From the NCBI GenBank assembly GCA_038239865.1, contig JBBSEI010000006.1:30120-94119 (forward strand): a stretch of 64,000 bases of DNA, in the 5' to 3' direction. How positions within the stretch are numbered: the first letter of the stretch is position 1; each line of letters opens with the position of its first letter. The notes under the pieces were generated by a model, which saw only the letters and a program-made list of their open reading frames with translations, made no database searches and was not told where the DNA came from. This document shows positions 49,837 to 58,593 of the stretch, in pieces. The position numbers and the translations under genes were made by a program. This DNA is from SXWH01 sp038239865. GTDB taxonomy: Bacteria; Verrucomicrobiota; Verrucomicrobiia; Chthoniobacterales; Chthoniobacteraceae.

Positions 49837-52428
49837 ATGAAACTTCCCCCCACTTTTTTCGCGAGCCTCATCACGACCTGCACCACGCTCGTCCCGCGCG
49901 CGGCACTTGCCGAAATTCCCTCCGCGCCGATCCGGGAAAGTGAGCAGGTGCAGGCGCACATCCAGGGCGAGACGAAGCTGCTCACGGACACGCTCGACGC
50001 GATGCTCGGCGAGTATGAACGCAACCATCTCGCAGGCGATGACGCGGAGGCGGTGCGGCGCGTGCGCGGCACGATCGGGTCACTTTCATCCACCGAGATG
50101 CGGCAGGTCGTGGACTTGCTGCAGCGCGCGCGCGCGGCGACGCAGCCGGACGTCGCGGTGAAGTCCGTGGCCGATGCCTTCACGACGCAGAAGCAGATCA
50201 TCGCCGCGATCCAGCGCATCCTCTCGGAGCATCTGCGGGAGCAGGAGGCGGCGGAAATTTCGCGGCAACTCGACGGGCTCGCAGACCGGCAGGCGCGCAA
50301 TCTGCAAAATGCGATCGAGCTCGGACGGATGATGGCCGACGGCCAGAATGAAAATTCGGTCGGGCTCCTGCGGGCACAGCTTGAGATGCAGCGCGGCGAG
50401 CAGGCATCGATCGCGGAGGAGGTGCGCATGGCCCGCGGAAAAATCTCGCGGGTCGCCGCCAATCCCGAGAACGCCGCGGTGGCGGCCGCTTTCAAAAATG
50501 CGGCCAGGCAGATCGAGCGCGTGGAGCCGGTCGCCGAGGCGGCGGCGGAGTCGCTGAAGGCCGAGCAGCTTTTCAAGGCGGCGGCGGATGAGAAGGCGAC
50601 GCGCGATGAACTGCGGGCAGTCGCGCGGCAGATCGCGCCGCGCGAGCAGGGCATCGAGGCGTTGCGCAAGGCGGAGCGCGAACTCGCGGAAGTGATCGCC
50701 GAGCAGCGGCAGGTGCGCGAGGCGACGGCGCAGCAGCGTTCGCAGCCGGATCTCGACAAATGGATCGCGGAAAAACTCGCGGCGAAAGATCAGAACGACG
50801 CGCTGCCGCAGCGCCTGCGCAATCAGCCCGCGGCGGCGCTGCGCGGGAACTCGGAGATCCTGAGCCGATTTGAAACGGACAAGCAGATGAAGGACGCGGA
50901 ACTCGCGAAGCTCGAGGAGCAGCAGGGCGACCTCGCGGGAAAAACGGACGCGCTCGCGCAGAAACTTTCCGAAGTCGCGCAGGCATCCGCCGGGCTGAAA
51001 AGCGCCACGGCGAAAATGCAGGAGGCGCGCGCCGCGATGCAGGATGCGAAGGCCCCGCAGGCCGCGCAGCAGCAGGACGCCGCGCTCGCACAGCTCACGG
51101 CGGCGCAGGCGGAACTCAAAGCACGCGCGGACGAAGCCGAGGCGCGCGCCACAAAAGAGATGGCGCAGAACAACGTCCCGACGCCGGCGCAAATGGCCGC
51201 CGCGATGAACCAGCTCGCGCAAGCGCAGCAGCAGGTGCAGCAAGCGCAGGCGAATCTCCAGCAAGCCGCCGAACAAAACGGACAGCAGGCCGCGCAGAAT
51301 GCAGCGCAAGCGGCCCAACAAGCCGCGCAGGCTGCGCAGCAGGCAGCCGAGGCCGCGCAGGCGGCGCAGCAGCAGGCGATGCAGGCAGAAAACCAACCCG
51401 CCGCGCAGAAGGCCGGTGAAGCCGCGAAGCAAGCGGCCGCCGCTGCGCAAGCCGCCCAGCAGGCCGCGCAAAATGCGCAGCAGATGGCCGCCGCGCCGGG
51501 GCAGCCGCCCGCCGCGGCACAGCAAGCAGCTCAGCAAGCAGCTCAGCAAGCAGCTCAGCAAGCAGTTCAGCAAGCAGGCCAGGCTGCGCAGGCCGCGGAG
51601 CAGGCGGCAGCCGCTGCGCAGGCCGCACAAAAGGCGGCGCAACAAGGTGCACAGCAGGCGGCGAAAGCCGGGCAGCCGGCAGCGCAAAAATCCAATCAGC
51701 AAGCCGCGCAGCAGGCGGGTCAGGCCGCGCAATCCGCGCAGCAAGCCGCGAAGGCTGCGCAGCAGGCTCAGCAAATGGCGCAGGCCGCGGCGAAAGCCGC
51801 GCAGAGCGGCGCGCAGCAGGCGCAGGCAAAGGCCGCGATGCAGCAGGCGGCGCAGCAACTCGCGCAGGCTTCGCAGAGTGCGGGCCAGGCTTCCGCGCAG
51901 AGCGGAGCGCAATCTTCCCCCTCCGCCCAGCAGGCGATGCAGCAGGCAGCGCAGCAACTTTCCGCCGCGACGGCGCAGGCGGCGAGCGGACAGAACGCCG
52001 CCGCGCAGCAGTCCGCGCAGAGCGCCGCGCAGTCACTCGCGCAGGCGCAAGCCACGATGGCAGCGCAGCAGGCCGGGCTTTCTCCTTCGCAAAATGGAGC
52101 ACCGATGCCGGGCTCGCCGGGGCAGGGTCAGGGAGCGGGCAAAGGCGAGGGCGCGAAGCCGGGAGAGGGACAGGGGCAGGGGCCGGGGAAAAGTTCGCAG
52201 GCGAGCACGCAGCCTTCGCAGGGTGCGGAAAGTTACACGCCTGGCGACCCCCAGGCGGTGCAGCGCGGCGCGCGCGAGGCCGCGCTGAAAAAGGCGAACT
52301 TCATCGGACTCCCCGCCCGCGAACGCGCGGCGATCGAGCAGTCGCTCCGCGAAAAATATCCGCAGGAATACGGCGCGCTCGTCGAACAGTACCTGCTGAA
52401 TCTCGCGAACGAGAGCGGGAAAAAGTAG
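49837..52428 (+). CDS. Exported Ala/Gln-repeat coiled-coil protein
   Basis: 863-residue protein with a signal peptide (MKLPPTFFASLITTCTTLVP, then RAALA). Residues ~30-390 are helical and charged; ~400-750 consist almost wholly of Ala and Gln in AAQQAAQ-type repeats; a Gly/Pro/Gln/Ser stretch follows; the last ~70 residues are ordered (AALKKANFIGLPARERAAIE, YLLNLANESG). Short repeat DNA (CAGCAAGCAGCT four times at 51520-51567) suggests repeat-length change. The ordered end is probably the conserved part. Follows the DUF4175-like gene by 58 bases on the same strand. Function unknown. Confidence 0.8.
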   Translation: MKLPPTFFASLITTCTTLVPRAALAEIPSAPIRESEQVQAHIQGETKLLTDTLDAMLGEYERNHLAGDDAEAVRRVRGTIGSLSSTEMRQVVDLLQRARAATQPDVAVKSVADAFTTQKQIIAAIQRILSEHLREQEAAEISRQLDGLADRQARNLQNAIELGRMMADGQNENSVGLLRAQLEMQRGEQASIAEEVRMARGKISRVAANPENAAVAAAFKNAARQIERVEPVAEAAAESLKAEQLFKAAADEKATRDELRAVARQIAPREQGIEALRKAERELAEVIAEQRQVREATAQQRSQPDLDKWIAEKLAAKDQNDALPQRLRNQPAAALRGNSEILSRFETDKQMKDAELAKLEEQQGDLAGKTDALAQKLSEVAQASAGLKSATAKMQEARAAMQDAKAPQAAQQQDAALAQLTAAQAELKARADEAEARATKEMAQNNVPTPAQMAAAMNQLAQAQQQVQQAQANLQQAAEQNGQQAAQNAAQAAQQAAQAAQQAAEAAQAAQQQAMQAENQPAAQKAGEAAKQAAAAAQAAQQAAQNAQQMAAAPGQPPAAAQQAAQQAAQQAAQQAVQQAGQAAQAAEQAAAAAQAAQKAAQQGAQQAAKAGQPAAQKSNQQAAQQAGQAAQSAQQAAKAAQQAQQMAQAAAKAAQSGAQQAQAKAAMQQAAQQLAQASQSAGQASAQSGAQSSPSAQQAMQQAAQQLSAATAQAASGQNAAAQQSAQSAAQSLAQAQATMAAQQAGLSPSQNGAPMPGSPGQGQGAGKGEGAKPGEGQGQGPGKSSQASTQPSQGAESYTPGDPQAVQRGAREAALKKANFIGLPARERAAIEQSLREKYPQEYGALVEQYLLNLANESGKK
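51520..51567 (+). repeat. Four-copy 12-base tandem repeat in the Ala/Gln gene
   Basis: Four tandem copies of CAGCAAGCAGCT (the last ends CAGTT). In frame they encode Gln-Gln-Ala-Ala-type repeats. Such perfect units are prone to length change by slippage. Confidence 0.85.
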
Positions 52429-52448
52429 GCGCGTTCAACGGCCCCGCA

Positions 52449-53783
52449 TCACACCCACATGCCATCCGGCAGCACGGCGCCTTTCGGGATCACGACGATG
52501 CCGTCGCGGACGTACCACAGCGGCTTTTCCGAGCCATCGCTCCAGCGCACGGGCGGGCCGTCGCATTGATCGGCCTTGCCGTCGGGGGTGATCACGACGC
52601 CGTTTCCGACGCGCGCATTTTTGTCCACGATGGCGTGATCCACCACACAGTTTGAGCCGATGCCCAGCGGCGGCTCCCCTGCCCTCGCGGGTCGCACTTC
52701 CTCGTAATAATCCGCGCCCATCACGATGCTATTTTTGATCGTCGAGCCGCTCCGGATGATGCTGCGCAATCCGATCACCGCGCGATCGATGTTGGCGTCG
52801 CTGATGATGCAGCCGTCGCTGATGTTCGCCAGTCGCACCGTCGCGCCATTCAGCTTGCTGCCGGGCAGGAAGCGCATGTGCGTGTAGATGGGCGCCGTCG
52901 CATCGAAAAAGCTGAAGGGCGGCAGCGGATTCGTGAGCGCGAGATTCGCCTCGAAGAACGCGCGGATGGTGCCGATGTCCTCCCAGTAGCCCTGGAAAAT
53001 GTGCGCCTGCACGCGGTACTTTCCGAGCGCCTCGGGGATCACATGTTTGCCGAAATCCATGTGATTGTTTGCGAGCGCCTCGCGGAGGGATTCGCGGTTG
53101 AAAATGTAAATCCCCATCGAGGCCTGATAGAGTTCGTCCGTCTCGGCGCGGCCGAGTTCCTTCAGCAGCGCGGGCGGGATGCGCAGGCTGTCGAGCACCG
53201 CGGGATCCTTCGGCTTTTCCTCGAAGCGCGTGATGCTGCGCTGCGCGTCTGTGTGCATGATGCCGAACTCCGTCGCGTCCCGCCGCGCGACGGGAATCGT
53301 GGCCACGGTGAGCTCCGCTTTTTTCGAGATGTGCTGCTCGAGCATCCGGCGGTAGTCCATGCGGTAAAGCTGGTCGCCGCTGAGGATCACGAAGTAGTCG
53401 AACGGGCCGTTCAGAAAATCCGGGAGATTTTGCCGCACGGCATCCGCCGTGCCCTGGTACCAGCTCGAGTCGCCCGGCGTTTGCTGCGCGGCGAGGATCT
53501 CGACATAGCTGCGCGAGAACTGATCGAATTTGTAGGTCGCGTGAATGTGCCGGTGCAGCGAGACGCTGTTGAACTGCGTGAGCACGTAGATTCGGCGCAG
53601 GCCGGAGTTCAGGCAGTTCGAGATCGGGATGTCCACGAGCCGGTATTTTCCCGCGAGCGGCACGGCGGGCTTCGAGCGTTCTTTCGTGAGCGGAAACAGG
53701 CGCGAACCCGCGCCGCCGCCCATGATGATCGCCAGCGTTTTTTCCGTGACCGCGGGCCAGTTGAAGTTGGAGTCAATTCCCAT
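52449..53783 (-). CDS. glgC: Glucose-1-phosphate adenylyltransferase
   Basis: 444-residue ADP-glucose pyrophosphorylase, making ADP-glucose for glycogen. N-terminal GGGAGSRLFPLTKERSKPAV, then PLAGKYRLVDIPISNC, GTADAVRQNLPDF, and the parallel beta-helix C-terminal half (SDGCIISDANIDRAVIGLRS) are family features. No other glycogen gene is nearby. It converges on the Ala/Gln gene with a 20-base gap. Confidence 0.96.
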   Translation of the reverse strand: MGIDSNFNWPAVTEKTLAIIMGGGAGSRLFPLTKERSKPAVPLAGKYRLVDIPISNCLNSGLRRIYVLTQFNSVSLHRHIHATYKFDQFSRSYVEILAAQQTPGDSSWYQGTADAVRQNLPDFLNGPFDYFVILSGDQLYRMDYRRMLEQHISKKAELTVATIPVARRDATEFGIMHTDAQRSITRFEEKPKDPAVLDSLRIPPALLKELGRAETDELYQASMGIYIFNRESLREALANNHMDFGKHVIPEALGKYRVQAHIFQGYWEDIGTIRAFFEANLALTNPLPPFSFFDATAPIYTHMRFLPGSKLNGATVRLANISDGCIISDANIDRAVIGLRSIIRSGSTIKNSIVMGADYYEEVRPARAGEPPLGIGSNCVVDHAIVDKNARVGNGVVITPDGKADQCDGPPVRWSDGSEKPLWYVRDGIVVIPKGAVLPDGMWV

Positions 53784-53889
53784 GCGCGCAGACTAGATCG
53801 ATCCCGCGGCGGGATGGAAGCGGCGAAAATTTTCGCGCGTCACACCGCTGTTGCCATCGCCGGAGCGGCGCGATTACAAGACCCGGCTC

Positions 53890-54531
53890 ATGGCCGACCT
53901 GAACCACCTGCTCGCCAACAACCGCCAGTGGGCGGACGAAATCAAAAGCCGCGATCCCGAGTTTTTCCGCAACCTCGCCGGGATCCAGAGTCCCGACTAC
54001 CTGTGGATCGGCTGCTCGGATTCGCGCGTGCCGGCGAACCAGATCACCGGCCTCAAGCCCGGCGAAGTCTTCGTGCATCGGAACATCGCCAACGTCGTGG
54101 TCCACACCGATCTGAATTGCCTCGCCGTGATGCAATTTGCCGCCGACGTCCTGAAGGTGAAGCACATCATCGTCGTCGGCCACTACGGCTGCGGCGGCGT
54201 GCTCGGCGCACTGAGCGGCCACCGCTTCGGTCTCGTGGACAACTGGCTGCGGCACATCCAAGATGTGCGCCACAAGCACGCCGAACGCATCGAGCAATTC
54301 CCCGAGGAGCGGCGGCACGACACGCTCTGCGAACTCAACGTCATCGAACAGGTGCTCAATGTCGGCCAGACCACCGTCGTGCGCGACGTGTGGGAGCGTG
54401 GGCAGCCGCTCTCGATCCACGGCTGGATTTACGGCTTGCAGGACGGGCTGCTGCGCGATTTGAAAATGACCGCGGCGGGCGTGGATGAACTCGACCGATC
54501 GTATCGCGGCGCGATCGCCGCGGTGGCGTAG
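53890..54531 (+). CDS. Beta-class carbonic anhydrase
   Basis: 213-residue beta carbonic anhydrase, interconverting CO2 and bicarbonate. Zinc ligands: Cys and the CxDxR (CSDSRVP) motif, then HYGCGGV with His and Cys. The dimer interface GEVFVHRNIANVV is present. ATG at 53890 (MADLNHLLA) is used; the in-frame TTG at 53851 is less likely. cysS follows 65 bases downstream. Confidence 0.95.
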   Translation: MADLNHLLANNRQWADEIKSRDPEFFRNLAGIQSPDYLWIGCSDSRVPANQITGLKPGEVFVHRNIANVVVHTDLNCLAVMQFAADVLKVKHIIVVGHYGCGGVLGALSGHRFGLVDNWLRHIQDVRHKHAERIEQFPEERRHDTLCELNVIEQVLNVGQTTVVRDVWERGQPLSIHGWIYGLQDGLLRDLKMTAAGVDELDRSYRGAIAAVA

Positions 54532-54596
54532 CCCTGCGGCTGCGCCGTCCTTCGCTGTTGCCGAGCGCGCGCTGCCGCCACTACGGTCGCGAGTTC

Positions 54597-56051
54597 ATGC
54601 CGACGCGATTTTTCAACACGTACACCCGCCAGCTCGAAGAGTTCCGCCCGCTCGATCCCGCAGGCAAGCGCGTGAAACTCTACACGTGCGGACCGACGGT
54701 CTATAATTTCGCGCACATCGGAAATTTCCGCGCCTACGTCTTCGAGGACTTGCTCCAACGGCATCTCGAAGCGCGCGGCTTCGAGGTCGAGCGCGTGATG
54801 AATCTCACCGACGTGGACGACAAGACGATCCGAGGCTGCCGCCAGCTCGGAATGCGGCTCGCGGAGTTCACGCAGAAATACAAGGATGCGTTCTTCGAAG
54901 ATTTGAAAATGCTGCGCATCAAACCCGCCGCGCATTTTCCCGCCGCGACGGAGCCGCGTTTCATCACGCGCATGATCGAGATGATCGCGACGCTGATGGA
55001 AAAGGGCATCGCGTATCAGGCCGAGGACAAGTCGCTCTATTTTCGCCTGAGCAAATTTCCCGAATACGGAAGGCTCGCGCACTTGAACCTCGACGAACTG
55101 CGCCCGAGCGGTCGCGTGGCGAGCGACGAGTACGAAAAGGAAAACATCGGCGACTTCGCTTTGTGGAAGGCGTGGGATGAAAACGACGGTGACGTGAAAT
55201 GGGATTCGCCGTGGGGCCCGGGCCGCCCCGGCTGGCACATCGAGTGCAGCGCGATGGCGACCGCGCTGCTCGGCCCGGAGATCGACATCCACTGCGGCGG
55301 CGTGGACAACATTTTTCCACACCACGAGGCCGAGATCGCGCAGAGCGAAAGTGTGACGGGGAAGAAGTTCGTGAACTACTGGATGCACTGCGCGCACCTC
55401 ATGGTCGAGGGACAGAAAATGTCAAAGAGCGCTGGCAATTTCTACACACTGCGCGACCTGCTCGCAAAAGGCTGGACCGGTCGCGAGATCCGCTACGCGC
55501 TCATCACTGTAAATTACCGCCTGCCGCTGAATTTCACCTTCGACGGCCTCGCCGCCGCGCGCAGCGCGCTCGGGAGGATTGATGAATGGGTCGCGCGAAT
55601 TACGCGCGAATCCGGCGGCAGAAACGCCGTGAGCGATCTGCCTCCACTCACTCCTCAAGAAATCTCGGAGCTTCCACTTTCATGCCGTGCGCTGTTTGCC
55701 AACTTTTTCGACAGTCTCGACGACGATTTAAATATCTCAGCAGCGATGGGGCAGTTTTTTGACCTCATCCGTGAAAGCAATAAACGTTTCGACCAAAACG
55801 AAATCAGCAGTCACGACGCGTGCAGACTGTTTCGTGCGTGGATGACCATAGACGCGGTTTTGGGGTTTCAGCGCGTTGACTTCATATCGCTCCAGATCCC
55901 CGACGACGTATTCCGACTAGCGGAGGCCCGTCGGACAGCGCGTAACGCGAAGCAGTGGGCCGAAAGCGACCGCCTGCGCGACGTGATCGCCACGCTCGGC
56001 TGGATCGTGAAGGACACGAAGGAAGGCCCAAAGCTCTCGCCGAAGGCATAG
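54597..56051 (+). CDS. cysS: Cysteinyl-tRNA synthetase
   Basis: 484-residue class I synthetase charging tRNA-Cys. Zinc and cysteine-binding Cys in YTCGPTVYN; HIGH motif as FAHIGN; ECSAMA and FPHHEAEIAQSE zinc ligands; KMSKS as MSKSAGNF. Normal length and start ATG at 54597. The 3' third (about 55640-55930) is visibly less GC-rich than the rest. Confidence 0.97.
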   Translation: MPTRFFNTYTRQLEEFRPLDPAGKRVKLYTCGPTVYNFAHIGNFRAYVFEDLLQRHLEARGFEVERVMNLTDVDDKTIRGCRQLGMRLAEFTQKYKDAFFEDLKMLRIKPAAHFPAATEPRFITRMIEMIATLMEKGIAYQAEDKSLYFRLSKFPEYGRLAHLNLDELRPSGRVASDEYEKENIGDFALWKAWDENDGDVKWDSPWGPGRPGWHIECSAMATALLGPEIDIHCGGVDNIFPHHEAEIAQSESVTGKKFVNYWMHCAHLMVEGQKMSKSAGNFYTLRDLLAKGWTGREIRYALITVNYRLPLNFTFDGLAAARSALGRIDEWVARITRESGGRNAVSDLPPLTPQEISELPLSCRALFANFFDSLDDDLNISAAMGQFFDLIRESNKRFDQNEISSHDACRLFRAWMTIDAVLGFQRVDFISLQIPDDVFRLAEARRTARNAKQWAESDRLRDVIATLGWIVKDTKEGPKLSPKA

Positions 56052-56059
56052 CAGCGCAC

Positions 56060-56206
56060 GTAGCGCCGACGAGTCGTCGGCACCGGCGTGCGCGCGCGAC
56101 AAGTGTGCGAATTAAGACGCATCTCCCTGCGGAAAAAATCGCGTCCTGTCTGTAGCCGAACGTCTCTAGTGCTTTCACGCCGGGGCCGACGACTCGTCGG
56201 CACTAC
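56060..56206. repeat. Pair of inverted GTAG-headed palindromes (BIME-like)
   Basis: The plus-strand 31-mer at 56060-56090 and the minus-strand 31-mer at 56206-56176 match at 29 of 31 positions, both beginning with GTAG and containing the palindrome GCCGACGAGTCGTCGGC. A second GTAG on the minus strand is at 56220. It lies between the convergent cysS and tpiA genes. Confidence 0.75.
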
Positions 56207-56224
56207 ATTGCTGGCGCTACATTT

Positions 56225-56995
56225 TCACCGCGCCAGCTTCACCGTCGCGAGGACGATCTCCGCAAAGCCGCGCGGGTCGAGGCTCGCGCCGCCGACGAGC
56301 GCACCGTCAATGTCCGGCTGCGACATGAGTTCCGCGGTGTTCGCGGGCTTCACGCTGCCGCCGTATTGGATTCGCACCTTGGCCGCGGTCGCGGCGTCCG
56401 AGATTTCCGCGAGCTTGCTGCGGATGAATGCGTGCGCGTCCTGCGCCTGCTGCGGCGTCGCGGTGCGACCCGTACCGATGGCCCACACGGGCTCGTAGGC
56501 GATCACAGTTTCTTCGAGCTGATCGGCGCTGAGTCCGGCGAGGCTGCCGCGGACCTGTTTGTCGAGCACGACCTCCACCTGGTTCCCGTCGCGTTCGGCG
56601 AGTGTCTCGCCCACGCACACGATCGGGCGCAGCGTCGCGGCGTGCGCGGCATGCGTCTTCTTGTTCACCATCTCATCAGTCTCGCCGAAAAGCGCGCGTC
56701 GCTCGCTGTGGCCGAGCACCACGTAGCGCACGAAAAGTTCGCGCAACATCGCCGCGCTGATCTCGCCGGTGAACGCGCCCGATTTCTCCGAGCTCATGTT
56801 CTGCGCACCGAGCTTCACGTTTTGCACGGTGCGCAAAATATCGCCCGCTTTTGCAAGCGCGGTGAAGGGCGGAACAATCACGATGTCCGTCCGCTTTTCC
56901 TCCCCGACTTCGCGGAGAAATATCTCGAAGAACCGCTCGGTCTCACCGACGATCATGTTCATCTTCCAGTTGGCCGCGATGATTTTTTTGCGCAT
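56225..56995 (-). CDS. tpiA: Triosephosphate isomerase
   Basis: 256-residue TIM enzyme, interconverting dihydroxyacetone phosphate and glyceraldehyde 3-phosphate. AANWKMN with the catalytic Lys, VLGHSERRALF with His, AYEPVWAIGTG with Glu, and the flexible phosphate loop ending GGSVKPAN are present. ATG at 56995 starts MRKKIIAANWK. Pgk is 22 bases upstream on the same strand, a glycolytic pair. Confidence 0.97.
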   Translation of the reverse strand: MRKKIIAANWKMNMIVGETERFFEIFLREVGEEKRTDIVIVPPFTALAKAGDILRTVQNVKLGAQNMSSEKSGAFTGEISAAMLRELFVRYVVLGHSERRALFGETDEMVNKKTHAAHAATLRPIVCVGETLAERDGNQVEVVLDKQVRGSLAGLSADQLEETVIAYEPVWAIGTGRTATPQQAQDAHAFIRSKLAEISDAATAAKVRIQYGGSVKPANTAELMSQPDIDGALVGGASLDPRGFAEIVLATVKLAR

Positions 56996-57017
56996 GGGAT
57001 TTGGAAAAGTTGGATGC

Positions 57018-58232
57018 CTATTTGTCGCTGATTGCCGCCACGCCGGGGAGCGTTTTGCCCTCGAGAAGTTCGAGGCTCGCACCGCCGCCGGTGCTGATGA
57101 AAGTGACTTTGTCCGCGACGCCTGCCTTCTTCACAGCCTTCACGCTGTCGCCCCCGCCGATGATGGTCTTCGCGCCCCGATTCGCCGCGATCGCCTCGGC
57201 GATGGCGAACGTGCCCGCGGCGGCTTCCGGGATTTCAAAGACGCCCATCGGCCCGTTCCAGATCACCGTCTTCGCCTTCGCGATTTCCGAGGCAAAAAGC
57301 TTCACGCTCTCCGGCCCGATGTCCACGCCTTCCCATTCCGGCTCTATCCCCTGCCCTTCGGTCGCGAGCTTGATGTTGCCGAGCTTCTTCGCGTCAAAGT
57401 CGAACGCATCCGTGACGTAGCAATCCACCGGGATCAGGAACTTCACGCCGCGCGCCTTCGCCTTGTCCAGCGCGGCCTGCGCGATGGGCTCCCACTCGGG
57501 CTTGTAGAGGCTTTTGCCGAGCGTAATGCCCTGCACGAGTTTGCGAAAAGTGTAGGCCATGCCGCCGCCGATGATGATCGTGTCTGCCTTGTCGAGCAGG
57601 CGGTTGATGACCGCGATCTTGTCGTTCACCTTCGCACCGCCGAGGATCACCACGAAGGGACGCTCGGGATTTTCGAGTTCGTCGTGCAAATATGTGAGTT
57701 CCTTTTCCATCAGCAGCCCGCTCACCGCAGGCAGGAATGCCGCGACGCCCGCCGTCGAACTGTGCGCGCGGTGCGCCGAGCCGAATGCGTCGTTCACGTA
57801 AATCTCCGCGAGGCCCGCGAGCGCCTTCGAGAGCGTCTCGTCATTCTTTTCCTCACCTGCTTCGAACCGCACGTTTTCGAGCAAGGCCACATCGCCGTTC
57901 TTCATGTGCGCGATGATCTTCGTCGGCACTTCGCCGATCGTATCGTGACTGAAAATGACGGGCTGACCGAGCAGCGTGTGCAGGTGATCGGCCACGGGAC
58001 GCAACGATTCCTTTTCGCTCCGCTTGCCCTTCGGACGCCCGAGATGCGAGCAGAGGATCACCTTCGCGCCATGCTCGATGAGATACTGGATCGTCGGCAG
58101 CGTCTCCCGGATGCGCGTGTCGTCGCTGATCACCATGTGCCCGTCCTTCTCGTCGAGGGGCACGTTGAAATCCACGCGCACGAGGCAGCGCTTCCCGGTT
58201 ACTTCGATGTCGCGAATGCTTTTCTTGGCCAT
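57018..58232 (-). CDS. pgk: Phosphoglycerate kinase
   Basis: 404-residue phosphoglycerate kinase, making ATP in glycolysis. Substrate site RVDFNVPLDEKDG, SHLGRPKGK, and VNDAFGSAHRAHSS; nucleotide site VILGGAKVNDKI, WNGPMGVFE and GGGDSV are present. ATG at 58232. First gene of the pgk-tpiA pair. A 361-base divergent region upstream holds the hairpin array at 58386-58522. Confidence 0.97.
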   Translation of the reverse strand: MAKKSIRDIEVTGKRCLVRVDFNVPLDEKDGHMVISDDTRIRETLPTIQYLIEHGAKVILCSHLGRPKGKRSEKESLRPVADHLHTLLGQPVIFSHDTIGEVPTKIIAHMKNGDVALLENVRFEAGEEKNDETLSKALAGLAEIYVNDAFGSAHRAHSSTAGVAAFLPAVSGLLMEKELTYLHDELENPERPFVVILGGAKVNDKIAVINRLLDKADTIIIGGGMAYTFRKLVQGITLGKSLYKPEWEPIAQAALDKAKARGVKFLIPVDCYVTDAFDFDAKKLGNIKLATEGQGIEPEWEGVDIGPESVKLFASEIAKAKTVIWNGPMGVFEIPEAAAGTFAIAEAIAANRGAKTIIGGGDSVKAVKKAGVADKVTFISTGGGASLELLEGKTLPGVAAISDK

Positions 58233-58593
58233 AAAATTGGACGGCGATGAACCGCCAGCGGTGGGGAAAAGACAAGCTCTTTGCGGGGAAATTGCCGGGC
58301 GCTGCGTGAAGATGAAACGCAGTGACGCGGAGATGAGGAGGAAGGCATCCAATGGAGGATCACCGCGAGGAGCACGTTGGAAAGCGGGAGCGCACGCTTC
58401 CAGCGTGCCGGTTCGCGCATCCTGCGCGGACCATCGGACGCACATTGTTGCGTCGCGCGCTGTGTCCGAGACATGTGTCCGGCAAGGATGCCGGACACGG
58501 CACGCTGGAAGCGTGCGCTCCCCTTTGCATCGTTGCATCCCACGTTTCACTCCAGACTTGGCCGCGCCGCACCCGCACGCTTTCCTCCGCACC
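58233..58593. other. Divergent intergenic region with repeat elements
   Basis: A 361-base gap between pgk (minus) and the NHL gene (plus). It holds a half copy of the AAACGCAG-type repeat (58315-58340) and the hairpin array at 58386-58522. No protein-coding frame of merit is seen. Confidence 0.8.
58386..58522. repeat. Array of hairpins bounded by a perfect 25-base inverted repeat
   Basis: Terminal arms at 58386-58410 and 58498-58522 are perfectly complementary, each holding GCACGCT/AGCGTGC. Inside are CGCGCA-TCC-TGCGCG (58414-58428), GACGCA/TGCGTC (58437-58454) and GTGTCCGGCA-AGGA-TGCCGGACAC (58475-58498). Confidence 0.85.

Noticed and set aside
52878..54488. 536-codon plus-strand frame crossing glgC and carbonic anhydrase
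   Set aside because: It is antisense to the glgC motifs and out of frame with carbonic anhydrase.
58386..58522. Insertion sequence
   Set aside because: The inverted repeat is perfect but encloses no transposase frame; it is too short for an autonomous element.
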